A stretch of 64,000 bases of DNA from Ooceraea biroi. Lineage: Eukaryota > Arthropoda > Insecta > Hymenoptera > Formicidae. Where the stretch lies: assembly GCF_003672135.1 (NCBI RefSeq), contig NC_039517.1, positions 1,426,001 to 1,490,000 on the forward strand, in the 5' to 3' direction. The notes under the pieces were generated by a model. The model was not told the origin of the DNA and ran no database searches. It saw nothing but the letters and a program-made list of their open reading frames with translations. The stretch's first letter is position 1. Every line of letters begins with the position of its first letter. A program made the position numbers and the translations under genes. Positions 25,901 through 38,374 of this stretch are shown here, one piece after another.

Positions 25901-28900
25901 GCACACCCCCTTTCGCTCTCGCTCTCATGCTCTCATATCCCCTCTTTCTCTCGCGCGCGCTTCCTCGCGAACAGCCGCTCTACCGATCTCTATGTAATTG
26001 TAATCGTGTACCTATGGACTATGGCACTTGGTGCAGCTAGAGTCTGAGAGATTTACGGGTTGGATACGGCTTAAACGGTGTGTCGTTTAGGTACTTATCG
26101 TTTAGAGCGTTATCGTTCGCCGTTGTTCAAGTTTCGGTGTTGCAACCTACGTGCGGGAAGGGGAGCAGGCAATTCACGCGGTTTTTCGCTCGTCGTTGCG
26201 CGATACAGGCGATTGCCCGCCCGTGTCGCGCCCGCGACGGAACCACCCCGATCGGTCGTAACGATCACGCGATCACCGCCCCCGTCAGCGGTGGCGGATA
26301 AAACGGGGGTGGCGGAAGGGTCTGAAACTGCCGTCCCGCATGGTGAGCGTTTCCACAGGTTTTTCCGCCATCACCGTCACGCCGTGATAGGGGTTGCTCG
26401 GCCGTTTTTTTTTATGTCCGACCTTTCCTCCCTTCTTTTGCAAGCGTACGCGTCATTAGGCGCCCTTAAACAAGCCAATTTAGCGATACTGTCGTCGTAA
26501 TCGCGCTGGACTCTCGGTACCTCGTCCGCGCGAGGGTGACTTGTGACGAGAGCGGTCAAGGTTTTTTCCCGCGCTTAAACAACCCCTTGTGCGACCGACT
26601 TTTACGAGTTTCTCCTTCGCTCCGGAGTCTCGCGCGGTCTTCTTGGCTCTTGACGCAGGCTGGGGATAGGTAATTCTCTTAGCCGAGAAAGAGAGAGCGA
26701 GAGAGAGAGAGAGAGGCTTAAAGCGACGTTGATGCTGTCAGCTTTCACGTCGCGAGCCATGGTTAATTAACTCTGGTTAATGGTGCGCGTTGCTCCGCGC
26801 ACAGCGACCGTAATTCCAGCCATTTTTGGCTCGGGAAATTTCGCGAGGTGGCCTCAGAGTCGCGCCCCAGAGGGGTAATTAGAAGGCAATTTCAGACGTA
26901 ACGCGCCGATCAGCGTGGCTTAACGCTGGCATACAAAATAAAATATGTAAAAAAGAAAAAAGTGAAGAGAGAGAAAGGAAATTCAATAGGTAACACGAAA
27001 GATGCATGCCGGGGCGCAGGAGTGACTCACCCTCTCGCTCGGAACTGCCGAGGCGAGATAGCGAGCGATCGGAAGGGTGAAACGTCCGCCTCGAATTTAC
27101 CGTCGATTCTCCTCGCTAAATATTCAATCCGTTCGGTTGCGAGACTCGAGACTGCACGCGAAAATGTTGACGTCGGGTGGTCCTCATCCCCATCTCCGTC
27201 GCGCGCCCTGCAAACGAGTCCCCAGGCATTTGTGCTTTGCACGGCGGACGAGAGCAGACCCGCATCCGGAGGTGAAAGATTAATCGTACCGCTCCTCTCC
27301 GCTTCGCTTCTCTGCTGCGCTATTTACGCGTCAATCCGCTCGCGATCGGCGTCGAATATTTCATTGAAGGACCGGTCGACGTGCGTTTCCGCCCTTAATC
27401 GTCGATGATTATTTCTCGCGCCCTTCAAGGAGGTACACCCCTCGCGCGTGACATCACGAGATTTTTCCGCCACCGTGATGGGGGTTTGCTACGCCGGGAT
27501 TCTCTCGTGTTTTCTAGAAATCGCAGGGGGTTGAGAGACCCTCCGCGAGCCGAGATTCATTTATGCACGTGGGAGAGACTCGCGTGCCGCAATCAATTCC
27601 TCCGCCGCTACCCGAAGGGGTTCGTGTTGGCCCTTCGTCTCGTCCCAGATCGGAATCGCCCCCGCGCTTTTAGCACGTTGGATCTCACCCTCTGCTCTCC
27701 AGCTAGCTAGCTAGCTCGCTATCTATCTATCTATCTCTCTCTTTCCCGCTCCCGCAGTTTCTCTTGCCAGAAAAGCCGCTTAGGATCGATCGCACCGACA
27801 GTCTTGGTTAATTAACTGTTTAGGTTGTATCTACCGGATGGGCGATAAAAACGTGGTATCCCCCGCAGCGAGTGAACGAGCGAGCGAGCGTGTCCTGCAA
27901 ATACCGGTATCGCAAACACGTGAAGAGAAATTAATATAATCCCGTGAAGTTTCCGTGCGCGATAGCGCACCGCCGAGCCTTTCTCGCCCGTTCGTCCCCC
28001 CAGTGGCCAGCAGTAGCTGCCGAGCTAATAATAAACAGACTCGAGATTCGATAACTGCATTCAGGCTGCGCTTGATACAGGACGATCACGAGCTTCTTCT
28101 GTTTGGCAGAATATTCCGTGGGAAATTTTTCGCTCCTGTGTTCCTGATTGGCAGTCCGCCAATTCGAAATTCCGCCGCATGTATAATAAAATTCGGTGGC
28201 TCGCGAAAATTTGTCGGACTTGTGGTGAACGCGTTTCTGCTGGTGCACAATTAGGAAAACCACCCCCGCGCGGTGAGTAAGTAAGTAGCGGCGAGCGCCA
28301 CGTTAGTGGAGCATGATTTAATAATTGACCAGCAGCGTTGCATGTGCGGCCATGAGGACCGCGTGCAGCCCTGATGAAGTTATTCCGAGTCCCGAGCTGT
28401 CCCGGTTTATAGCCACATCGTAGATACATCCATAACACGGATGAATAAAGAAAACTCTGTTAACCATGTCTGACCGACTGACCAACTAACTCCCGTTAAC
28501 AATTTGCCTCCCCCGTCCGGGGATTGTTATATACCCGGCACATTGTGCCCATCGCGATTCTCTAGCTAGGGAGCGCGGGGGTTGCAAAGGTGAACGACGG
28601 GCGACAACTATCCCGTCGGGGCTCGTGAATGTGTCGCGTCCTCCGATTCCAGTTAGCGATCCCCCGCGAGTCGCACACTCGCAATCCGCAGACTCGAGAG
28701 AGTTCACGCCGTTCACTGAATCACCTCAAGCGAACAAAGCGAGAAGATTTATCTGAAGGGAGCGAAAGGGGAAAATTCGCGGGAAGAGCCGGAAGCTTAA
28801 TTCGAGACACGGGGGTAAAACGCGGCGCGAAATTAATCACGCGCGAGCGTTATTAATTGACGCGGGGGGTGCGAACGGTCAATCCGGGCTAACCGACTCC

Positions 28901-30480
28901 GATTAGCGATTTCAGCTGGCTCATTCCAGATCATAGCCGTGCGAGCGCTTAGAAGAGAGGAGGAGAAGGAGGGAGGATGGGGTTGGCGCGCGCGCGGAGG
29001 AGGGACGAGAGTGAAAAATACTCGACGGGTCGATTAATCAACCCCCGCGCGCGCAACCGGTCCCGTAATCGCGTGTTCCTCATCAACCACCGACTCCCCG
29101 ACTCGAAGGGGAAACGGCGGGGGCGGGGGGAGGGAAACGGAAAGTCTTGGCTGGGAACAAAGGGAGATTAACACGTACGCGGATTACATCGAACACGGAT
29201 TTTGCGGGGAAACTCCGTATTACGGTAGATTACACCGCCGTCTTAACCGACGTCCGACGTGGCTGAGTCAAAGTTCTCGCTAATACAATTTGCATCAATA
29301 GGAAGCCACCCTTCTCTTTCCTCGTCTTCCGTGTCCTCTTTCATCCCTCTGAGCGGTGCCATGATTCGACACCGTGCACAGGCCACAAAGCTCCCGTATT
29401 GTCCGTGACGTTAGCGCGCGCGTTACGTTATATTTAAGACGCGATATTGCGAGGAGTGTGTCGGAGGGCGGATTAATATCCGGCGAGGCTGGAGGGAAGA
29501 CCGACGCGATTTTGCAATTTGCCAGTGAAAGAAGAGGGGAGAGGAGAGAAGAAAGAAAAAGATTACACGAGATGTCCGAGACTCGCCGAGAGTCGTTCGC
29601 TCCGGAGGATAGATTCCCGATAGACTTGGGACCGAGAGGCTCCCCCTCGATAAAATTCAATTGGATGCTCTCCAGAGCGTCGAAGCATGCTCTTACATTT
29701 TTTTAAAATCCGCGAGGGAGAGGGGGAGAAAAAGGGGAAGAGAACAGGGAACACGCGCGCGGGATTATATCTATCGGAAAATTATGCGCGGTGTACGGAG
29801 ATGATTCTCCCGGCGTGTGCTAAAAGCGCACCGGAGGGTTAAACGAATTGGCACCGCGCTGGCTTCGATTAAATTATAGTCGATTTACATTCGTTCCATC
29901 CCCTCGCTCGGCCGCTCCGTCCCTCCTCGCGCGAGTGCCGGCGACAGTCTTTCCTTCGCGACGAGAAACGAGCCCTCAACCGGAAGTACACGTCTACACG
30001 ACGCACGTATTGATGATATTGTGCAAAATGCCATAAAATTATTGAGACTGGATCTATTATTATAAAGAGGTCACAATCCACGCCAATCATCGAATTTCAT
30101 TAATCATCACGGACGAGCACAAATCTCGACGGTACATTGAGATCATTGATATTTACACTCGAGCTTGAACCGGTTGCAATTTTTTTAAAAATTTTACTTC
30201 AAGTAAAAAGTAGAAACTTGCCTCATCTCGTTCTAAGACTAGGGCTGGCCCTTTGCGCGCACCCCTCAAGCGTAATCGCGTAAATTCGTAGACGCTATTC
30301 AAAATTGCATTCGTGAACAAAGATCGTTCTACGTTTAATTTAATTTAATTTAATTTATTAGAGGAACTCGCGCAATTGAATAACAATTAAATGCGCTCAA
30401 TTATAGCAAGATAATAGTCTAAAAAAAAGAAGAAAAAATAAAGAGAGGAGAGAATATAAATCGGTGTTTAAACACGCTGG
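20000..30480. other. Gene-free interval with simple repeats
   Basis: No homologous protein or RNA gene was recognised. Visible items are a GA run (about 21319-21337), a 9-bp-arm hairpin (21671-21692), a GGTT array (about 21825-21847), a GTC run (about 24390-24404), a GA run (about 26696-26714), an AGCT/TATC array (about 27709-27742) and a TTTAA array (about 30334-30358). Composition stays CpG-rich to the end. Confidence 0.5.
24984..25160. repeat. Direct repeat pair of about 75 bp
   Basis: Copy 1 (about 24984-25060) and copy 2 (about 25088-25160) share GTGAGCATTCACAC, TTCGAAGAAAACGT and TATCGCCTAGATACGACG in the same order. The copies differ by small indels. This is a local duplication in otherwise unannotated DNA. 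Confidence 0.7.
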
Positions 30481-30507
30481 GGAAACGCGGGTTGGAGTTT
30501 TGCGTAC

Positions 30508-30990
30508 ACAGCAAAAACATTTGTGTAAAATTTAATACATTTTACAAATCTCAAATGGTCCATTAAAATTTTTGTATTAATTTAACATAGTGCAAACAAT
30601 GGCGTCAATATTATGTAGGTAAACTTAATAAAATTGATAGGAAATGTTTGGAAGCAAAAATTTTATGTAAAATAAACATATTCATAATATTAAATTTTAC
30701 TTAAGGAAAATGTTGTTAATTGCATGGATCGCACAATGTTGCACTGCGCGTCGCGTTAATGTTTGAAAAGGGTTGATTTAACACACGTGCTGAAATATGT
30801 TATAAAGCAAAATTCTTGCTGTTACACAAAATATATTATTTTAACATTTGGACGAGTTAATTATAAATTCAACACATAAAATTCAATTAACGCAACGACA
30901 ATTTATTAAATTCACACATGGATGTGCTGCGTTTTTTAACATAAAAAATTTTAATGAGGAACAGATTTCCAACAGAAATACAAAATATTT
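30508..30990. mobile_element. AT-rich island, possible transposon remnant
   Basis: An abrupt AT-rich block in CpG-rich surroundings. It opens with ACACAGCAAAAACATTTGTG and contains an imperfect inverted counterpart (TTCTTGCTGTTACACAAA) at about 30815-30832, which suggests a decayed inverted-repeat element. There is no open frame worth noting and no clear target-site duplication. AT-rich non-coding DNA is the alternative. Confidence 0.35.
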
Positions 30991-33900
30991 ATTGCTGTGT
31001 AAGACTTCGGTCGCGAAGCTCCTCCTCGCGATTATCGGTCGCGAACAAAGGGGTGCGTGCACGATTTTGGCGCGTTGCGTCACGGAATAGAGTAATTTCG
31101 AGCCTCGCAAATATTTCGGGCTGTAACGTCAGCGTCGCGTCGGCCCTTAAGTGACTTTTTAAGCGTTTTTAGGGGACTTTTTAAGAGCGACGTTAAATGA
31201 CTCTTTACGTGCAATTAACGTATACGACGACTTTTTATGACGGTCATTGTGTATCGATTCGACGTACGAGACGCGATGCAGAAACGTTTGACATTACGTT
31301 GACGTGACGGTGACGTTACGTTTATAGCTCGTACAATCGGTCTTTACACCGCTCCGACCGTCGCATGCGACTTTATTACGCGGCACTTCTGCATAACAGT
31401 TACAATTCCTTGCGCATACGTACGCTAAAACCTCATTTGCTATAAGGCGATTTACCATTACACGAAATCGTAATCGAACGGTATCTTTCGTCTCTTCCGC
31501 CCCCTTTCTTTCTCCCTCTTTGTCTATCTCTCCTTTACTCTCCTCCCTCACGCAACCCTCATCCGAAGTTCACTTTCAATCCAATGCGATCGTGATTCCG
31601 TTCCGTCGTTATCGGGGATTGAAACCGGCGTAACTCCGACGAGGAGCCCGATTTCCGACGAATCGCCGCCGAAACGTAAAAATAGAGCTCACAGCGTTCC
31701 CGGGCCGTTCGCGGAAGGGGAGGAAACGCGGGTAATATTTTCGCGCACCCCTTGTCGATACTCGATCTCTCGCAGAGATTCCGCGAGTTCCGCGAGGGGA
31801 AAAAAGCTCGTGCGCTTTTTTTTCACCGCGATGAACTCAAACGACGAGGAAACGATTGTCGTTGCCGGGATGTCTACCGCGGGATCTACCCCCGCGATTG
31901 TATCGCGCATTTTCCCCCGTGCCCGTTGTCGCCGCTTCGGGTGGCGTGCGCGATACGCCTGAAACGTGTAAACGCGCGCGAGCTTGATAGATAAAATGAT
32001 AAAGGCGCAATGCGCCGTTTCTTATTGTCGGTTCTGTGGCATTACGTGCGACGCGATAATTTAGATATTCCGCGCGCGGGGACCGGCGCGGCACCGCGAC
32101 GCCGTAATCAGTCGCCGGACTCTAATACAATCTTCTGTCGTTAACGCGTGTTACTTAAAGCGCTGAGTAATTATTACGTACCGAGATCGCAATCTTAAGC
32201 GAATAATCACGACACGGAGAGAAAGCGCGCGCGAGAGAGAGAGAGAGTGCGTTTTCCTTTCCTCTTTCCCTTTGCAATCATGCCGTTAAGCGTCACGCTT
32301 CCCGATCCGCTCGACCGGAAGGTCCGTTTTGCATCTAGAACAATTATTTGGTAATACAATTTGGTTTACTAAAGCGGAAGAATAAAAATCTACGGCGGAT
32401 CTACGACTGCCTGCTTTTCTCCTTTCTCTCTCTCTCTCTCTCTCTTTCTCCTCTCCGAAGAAGCGAACGGAAGAACCGTGTCCCGGCGAAACGAAAAAAA
32501 AAGAACACATGAATCGACGTGACACACGCATAATAAAGGATAAAAAAATAAAGATTATAATCGACAATAATATATATATATTTTTTTATATAATAGTGCA
32601 ATCAGTACGCGGAGCACGGACGGGCGCGCTCGTCCGCGCACACGCGCACGCCCGCGCGCGCCACGTGCACACATATATAATTATATATTTATGTATAATG
32701 ATCAAGTTTTTAATATTTACATCATATACGTACTGGTATCGGTTGCAGTTTCGCGGATCCGTGTGTGTGCTTGCACGACAACGCTCGGTGTGTCTCGTGT
32801 GTATGTGTATGTATGTGTGTGAGTGTGTGCTCTTAAAGCTACCTAGCTTCTTCCGTTACCGCACCGGGGCTATGGCAACTAACGTGATAATGGCAAGTAC
32901 CTGCTGAAATCCGGAGGGAGGAGGAGGGGGTGGGATGACGTCGACGTCGATGGACGTTACTGGAATCCACGGAGAGGAGCGATCGAGGATCCAATCGGGG
33001 ACTGAAGCTTGTGAAGGGATCTGACGGCCGGTTTTCCTACTCGCTTCGATGCGATCAAACGCAACTGAACTGAAGAACGATCCCTCCTTGCGCTCGTTCT
33101 TCTCTTTCCGCGGAAAAGCCGGTGAAACGCGGAGCGACTCTGCGCGACCGAGTCTGCTGCCTGATTGACATGAACACACATAATTCAGTTAATAATGCGA
33201 TCATATAAGACGACGTTGATGACGTCGAGAATTGAATGTTTCAGGGACGATCATCAGCGCGAATGATCTGCCCGTGGAACATTTTCCAGCGTTCGAGATA
33301 CGTGCATCAGCATTTTTCATGATGATGTTTTCATAATGACGATTAAATTGAACATTGGACAAGGCTCATCCGATCATCCGAACGCCGAGTCCCCGTCGAT
33401 CATTATATAAAATGTTCAATGAGAAACGCGAGATGTATATAATAATAAATAAAACATAAATATAGCAACAAAACAAACAGAACATTTTATAACATATATA
33501 TAATGTTATATATATGCTTATAGATATAAATTAAAAATTTATGCCCTTTTGTGCGTCCAAGTATCGATCGCCGGAGGGGGGACGACGTACCAGCCAGCGT
33601 CCGGATAATCGGCCGTGCCGCGTCGGTTCGAGTTGCGCTAATTGCGAGTGATCCGATTAAGAGCTCGACAATCCGGCACGCGTAATCAACGCGCGATCGC
33701 GGCATCGTGCTGCGACCCTGCTGTCCGCTACATTCCCTGCTACACGACCGGAAGAGCACGCATACTGCTGTTCGCGAGAATGTCGCTCGCGCTTTACCTT
33801 CGCTCTGCCCCCTCGCCTCTCTTTCATCAAGGAAAGCTCGCTCGTTCACGTTCCTGAAGCCTCATCTCGCGGGCGTGAAGCGATTTCGATGATCGCCCTG

Positions 33901-36180
33901 ACGGGCGAGCGGAGCCTTTTGTTTAACGTCAGTCTCGAGAACGACAAACAGAACGGCGGCCGGGGATGGGGCTGCTACATTGATCGAGCTTCATCCCTAA
34001 CGCATTCAACAACAAGGAGAAACGGAAACACGGGATCGCGAATACGCAGCCGAACACGAGAGTCTCGCGACCCATTGTGTCGCGCCGGGGTCCTTTGTGC
34101 GGGAAAGCCTACACATTTCTACCCTCATCTCCCGCGTCTGCCAGCGCGTGCCGCCCTACACGCCTTCTCTCTTTCTCCCTTCTCTCTCCCTTTCTCTCCG
34201 AGTTTCAGGTCACGCGAAGGGTTGCGAGCGCCGTGGAGGCGCGTACGCTCGAGCGGAAGCGGAGGCGACGGTCTCGGGGTGCTGCTATTACGGGGTCCAC
34301 GAATCGCTGCTCTCTCGGTTCGCATACACAGCTGTTGCGCACGCGAAAAGAAGAAAACAAAAGAAGAAGAAAGGAGAAGACAACGTATTCGAGACATTAC
34401 TCAACATACACACTTGAAACGGGGGAAGAGAATGGCGCCGACACGCCGGGATCTGTCACTGTCGCGGCGAGTTCGTTGGTCATTGTACGAACAGCGGGAA
34501 GACCCGTCCAGAGAACGAGGCTCGCTCTGCCACCGAGGGTTCTCTTGGAATTTGCAAATTATCTCGTTGTAATGATAAATTGACTGCTGTGTGTGTGTGT
34601 GTGTGTGTGTGTCTCGGTCGGTCTGTGTGTGTGTCACGTGTGACGTCCCCCAAGTGTCTTAGAAAATCATACTAGGGTCGCTCGCAAAAGCTACCTGCTT
34701 CAGTAGTACGCAAAGCCGTCACTCTATTACTTTGATCGTGAATTCACGAGTCTCTCGGCAGACTTTTTCTGACTTTTCCAGAAGCAGACAACAATACGAA
34801 AGATTTTCAAGACTCTCAGATCAGCGAATTGTTGTTGTTCGTTCTTACAGAGAAATGCGCCGGGAATGTCAACAAAAAGATTTTGTCGAATAAGTAATGG
34901 AGAACGATCAATGTGAAAGATTCGAGACGCTTGCTTGCAGATCATCATCGAGCGAGCAGTAGCAGCGACAGTTTTGAGAATTGCCGCGACATTGCGTCGT
35001 GCTGGCGAGATTCTTTTCCTCGGCGTACGCGAGGTGGTGAGAAACGCTCGCGCGCGCGACGATGATGAATCTTCCCTTCCGAGGGCTTCGTTGCGGGACT
35101 TCCATTTTTCCAGAAGAAAAATGACGTGTGCGCGAAACTCTTCCTTTTTTTCCGGTCACAATCGCGATAAGGGAGAACAACGCATTCACAGTCGCGGGCC
35201 TCCGTGCACACGTGTCGCATACAAGACAGACTGCCGCGAGTCGCGGAAATCGTTCGAAATTAAATTAATGTAATTTACAAATGATTGACGCGAGCGAATT
35301 ATAATGTTCTAATTATAATTACGATTACGCATCCGCGTTTGTATTCGACGACGAGGGACAACGAGAGGCAACAGACGGAAGAGAAGAGTCACGTTCGCGT
35401 TCCTCCCGCAGCGTCGCACACGAAGAGGGATCCACAGAAGCCCGTTCATCGGAGAAACAAACGTCGACGAACGAGGTAACGGACCATCGCACGGCGCATC
35501 GTCGGCGAGAGGAACCTGAAGGATCCGACGCGTCTTATCGATCGGTTCCTTTCTCGCCTCGAAAGGATCTGATGCAGCGTGCGCGCGTGAAAAATGCCTT
35601 TCTCGCCTGAATATCAATCGATATTGAATATCATCTTGCACAATATCTCCCCCTGTCTAGTCGCTCGTGTGCGTCGTCACGCACGATTTTCGCTGCGATA
35701 CGCACAAGGACGACGTATACTGTATCAGAATTGGCGAACACAAAAGGCACCTTTTCATCCGGCGCAGCGCCGAGTGCGACGCACAAAGGACAACGCGTGC
35801 GGTACAGTGGTACGTACGATAACGAATCGCTCGCTCGCTCGCCGAAACTCTCTCTCTCGGCACGAAATTCGCAACAGTGATTCGCGTCACGACAATACAC
35901 ACACGTTCGCCACTTCTCCTTCCCTACTTATCTGTATATTTGCGTATGGACCGCTTGCGTAAATAAAGCTTGATCTCGGTCTAAAATTATATCGCTAATA
36001 GGCGCTTCCTTGTTCTCGCACGGGAGCGCGCGTCGCTCCCGGGAAAATTACAATTACAACATTAATGCGATTAGACTCCTGCCCTTCTTTTTATCCTCCT
36101 TTTCCTCCACCCCTCTTTTTCTCTCTCTCTCTCTCTCGCTCGCTTTCTTTCTTCTTTTTATCCACTAACGTAATAATTAA
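30991..36180. other. Gene-free interval with microsatellites
   Basis: No gene recognised. The interval holds CT runs (about 32428-32448), TA runs (about 32568-32582 and 33492-33515), and a GT run at about 34588-34611 with a second short one near 34625. Longer frames, such as the one near 33889-34572, have compositionally random translations on the repeat-rich strand and no domain. Confidence 0.45.
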
Positions 36181-37047
36181 AAAAATCGGATTACTCTGAA
36201 AAATTCGAGATTACTTTTAAAAACTGTTCCTCGGACAGTACGTTTTTTTTTACGTTTTCCTTTTCCGCTCATCAACTCCTCCTCCTCCTCCTCCCCTTCT
36301 CTCCGTCTCACTGGTATTACACCCCGTCGTAGTGTGTCCCACGTGCGCGCACTCCTCCCATTTCTCCGCACCACCCTTCACCGCACTCTTCGACGTTAAT
36401 TTAACTTTGAACATTTACCCCCCCTCTCTCTTTCTCGTCCACTTATTATGCACTTCGCCCGTAAGAGGGAAGAGAGGCGACATTTTTTAGGACCATCACG
36501 TGTTTCACCAGCGATTATTAAATGGAAACCGTTGCGCGTTACGAATTACGAGGTACGTTCAAGTCGAAAAATTAGCAGAGGCTCCATCTTCATTTTGATT
36601 ATGTCACCTGTGTATGCGTACGTCTCCGTGTGTGTGTGTGTGTATGAGTTTCGTATATCACATATTTTAGACATTCGTGCCGCGGATGCGTCTTCGCGGA
36701 TCCTCGCGTTCTGGATTCCCCGTCGCTTCCTCGTCCCTCTTCCCCTGCCTCGCCTTCGTCCTTCTCACGTTTCGCCTCCGCCGTGCGTACCGCACGGATT
36801 CGATGAGTAGTCTCCATCGACGAACATTGCACACAGTTGTGTCGGTACGTTGACGTTGACGATGATATTCCATGGGTGCCGTCGGTCCTTCCTTCTTCTC
36901 TTCCTGTTCTCTCTCTGGTCGCACGGATGTGATTCAGCGTTCCCGATCACGACGCGCGCACGCTTTCGTAGCGTCTTTTCTTTTCTTTTTTTTTACACAT
37001 CGTAGTCCATTCCCTTTATTAACTGTCGAGTGCAAATTTTTTATTCC

Positions 37048-37087
<40 letters not shown>

Positions 37088-38374
37088 GATGTATGTATAT
37101 CGTTATCTTATCGAGATGTTGATGCTTCTGCTCGGGAAAGTAGGTAATATATAGTCTCAATGTCGCTACTCGCTCTCCGCGCTCGATTTACACAATTTAC
37201 ATATATCCCGGACACGCGCGCCGCCGCTTCGCACGAACGGCGTGAGCCCAACGCTCGCGTTCCTCCTGTCTGCACGTTCACCGCGGCGTTTCGTTAGTCC
37301 TCAAATAGTTCATTAGAGCATGTTACGAGGCGTATCAAGTATCCTTATTATGGCGTATACACACGTTGCTGCCCTCTCCTCTCCTCCCTTCCTCTCTCTC
37401 TCCTCCCTCCGTTCTCTTCTGGTTTTTTTACACGAATGCACTTCACTTTTTTACGCGCAAAGATTCTTTAATACTTCTTTTTTTTCTTTCGTTTTTCTTT
37501 CGCAGAGAACTTCGATAAAAAGGACTACGTGAAAAGTTCAATTTTTTTCTCCTCCTCCTTTACGATTAGCCTAGCGCTCCCTCCTCCCTCCCTCCCTCGT
37601 TTACACATTTAAATTAATTAATTTGATATACCTAATATTATACTGCGTTTTACATATGAGGGTTTCATCTCGTTACTTTATTACTACCATCTCTCTTGGC
37701 GTTTTTTTCATGCGCCGAGTTCGTCATTAGCTTCGACCGAGATGGAGAGATCTACAATTAGCTTCCCCCCCTTGATAAATTTTCAACAAGAATTAAACAA
37801 GAAAAAAAGTTAACAATATTCGCAATAAAATTCGAAATACGATCGAGATCAGTTTTCGCGTCAGTTTTGCGTGTCGACAGGGAGAATTATTCACCCATCA
37901 TTCGCCAATCATCGGTGGATGAATGACACGCGCGTGAAAATATAGCAAACTATTTTCTTTCTAATGTGTACGTAAAACGTAAGAATTTTCGTTACCGAAC
38001 ACAACGAATCATCAGAAGCAGAAATTCGTTAAATGAGGGAAAAAACACGTACAACACGCGGGAGATGAATACGCAGCAAGAAATCATGATCTCGACGAGA
38101 AAAATAAACGGGCGGTACATTGCGCAACACACGTAATGCAACGATAATGATGATACGTCAACAACAGTCAATGGTTACACGGCCCCGGGGAAAACAACGG
38201 ACAGTTTCCTCGAGTAACCGCAAAATAATCAACAATCGCGAGTATGGACTCGCGAGGATTCTCGAGAATCCTAATGAAGAACTCGGCGGCTTACGACGTG
38301 CGTGCGCTCGCGATAGTTACTTGGACTTACGGCTCTAACATCGTTTGATTGTTTAAATTAGTTTACGTTAGTTC
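36181..38374. other. 3' flank / probable 3' UTR side of FBXO11
   Basis: This is the region downstream of the FBXO11 stop codon on the minus strand. It contains a TA microsatellite at about 37055-37086 and CT-rich tracts. A minus-strand AATAAA (plus-strand TTTATT) lies at about 37677-37682, roughly 0.7 kb past the stop, and is a possible poly(A) signal. The real end of the transcript cannot be told from sequence. Confidence 0.4.

Noticed and set aside
33889..34572. 227-codon plus-strand frame in the gene-free interval
   Set aside because: Low-complexity, basic translation overlapping simple repeats, with no domain and overlapping frames of similar length.
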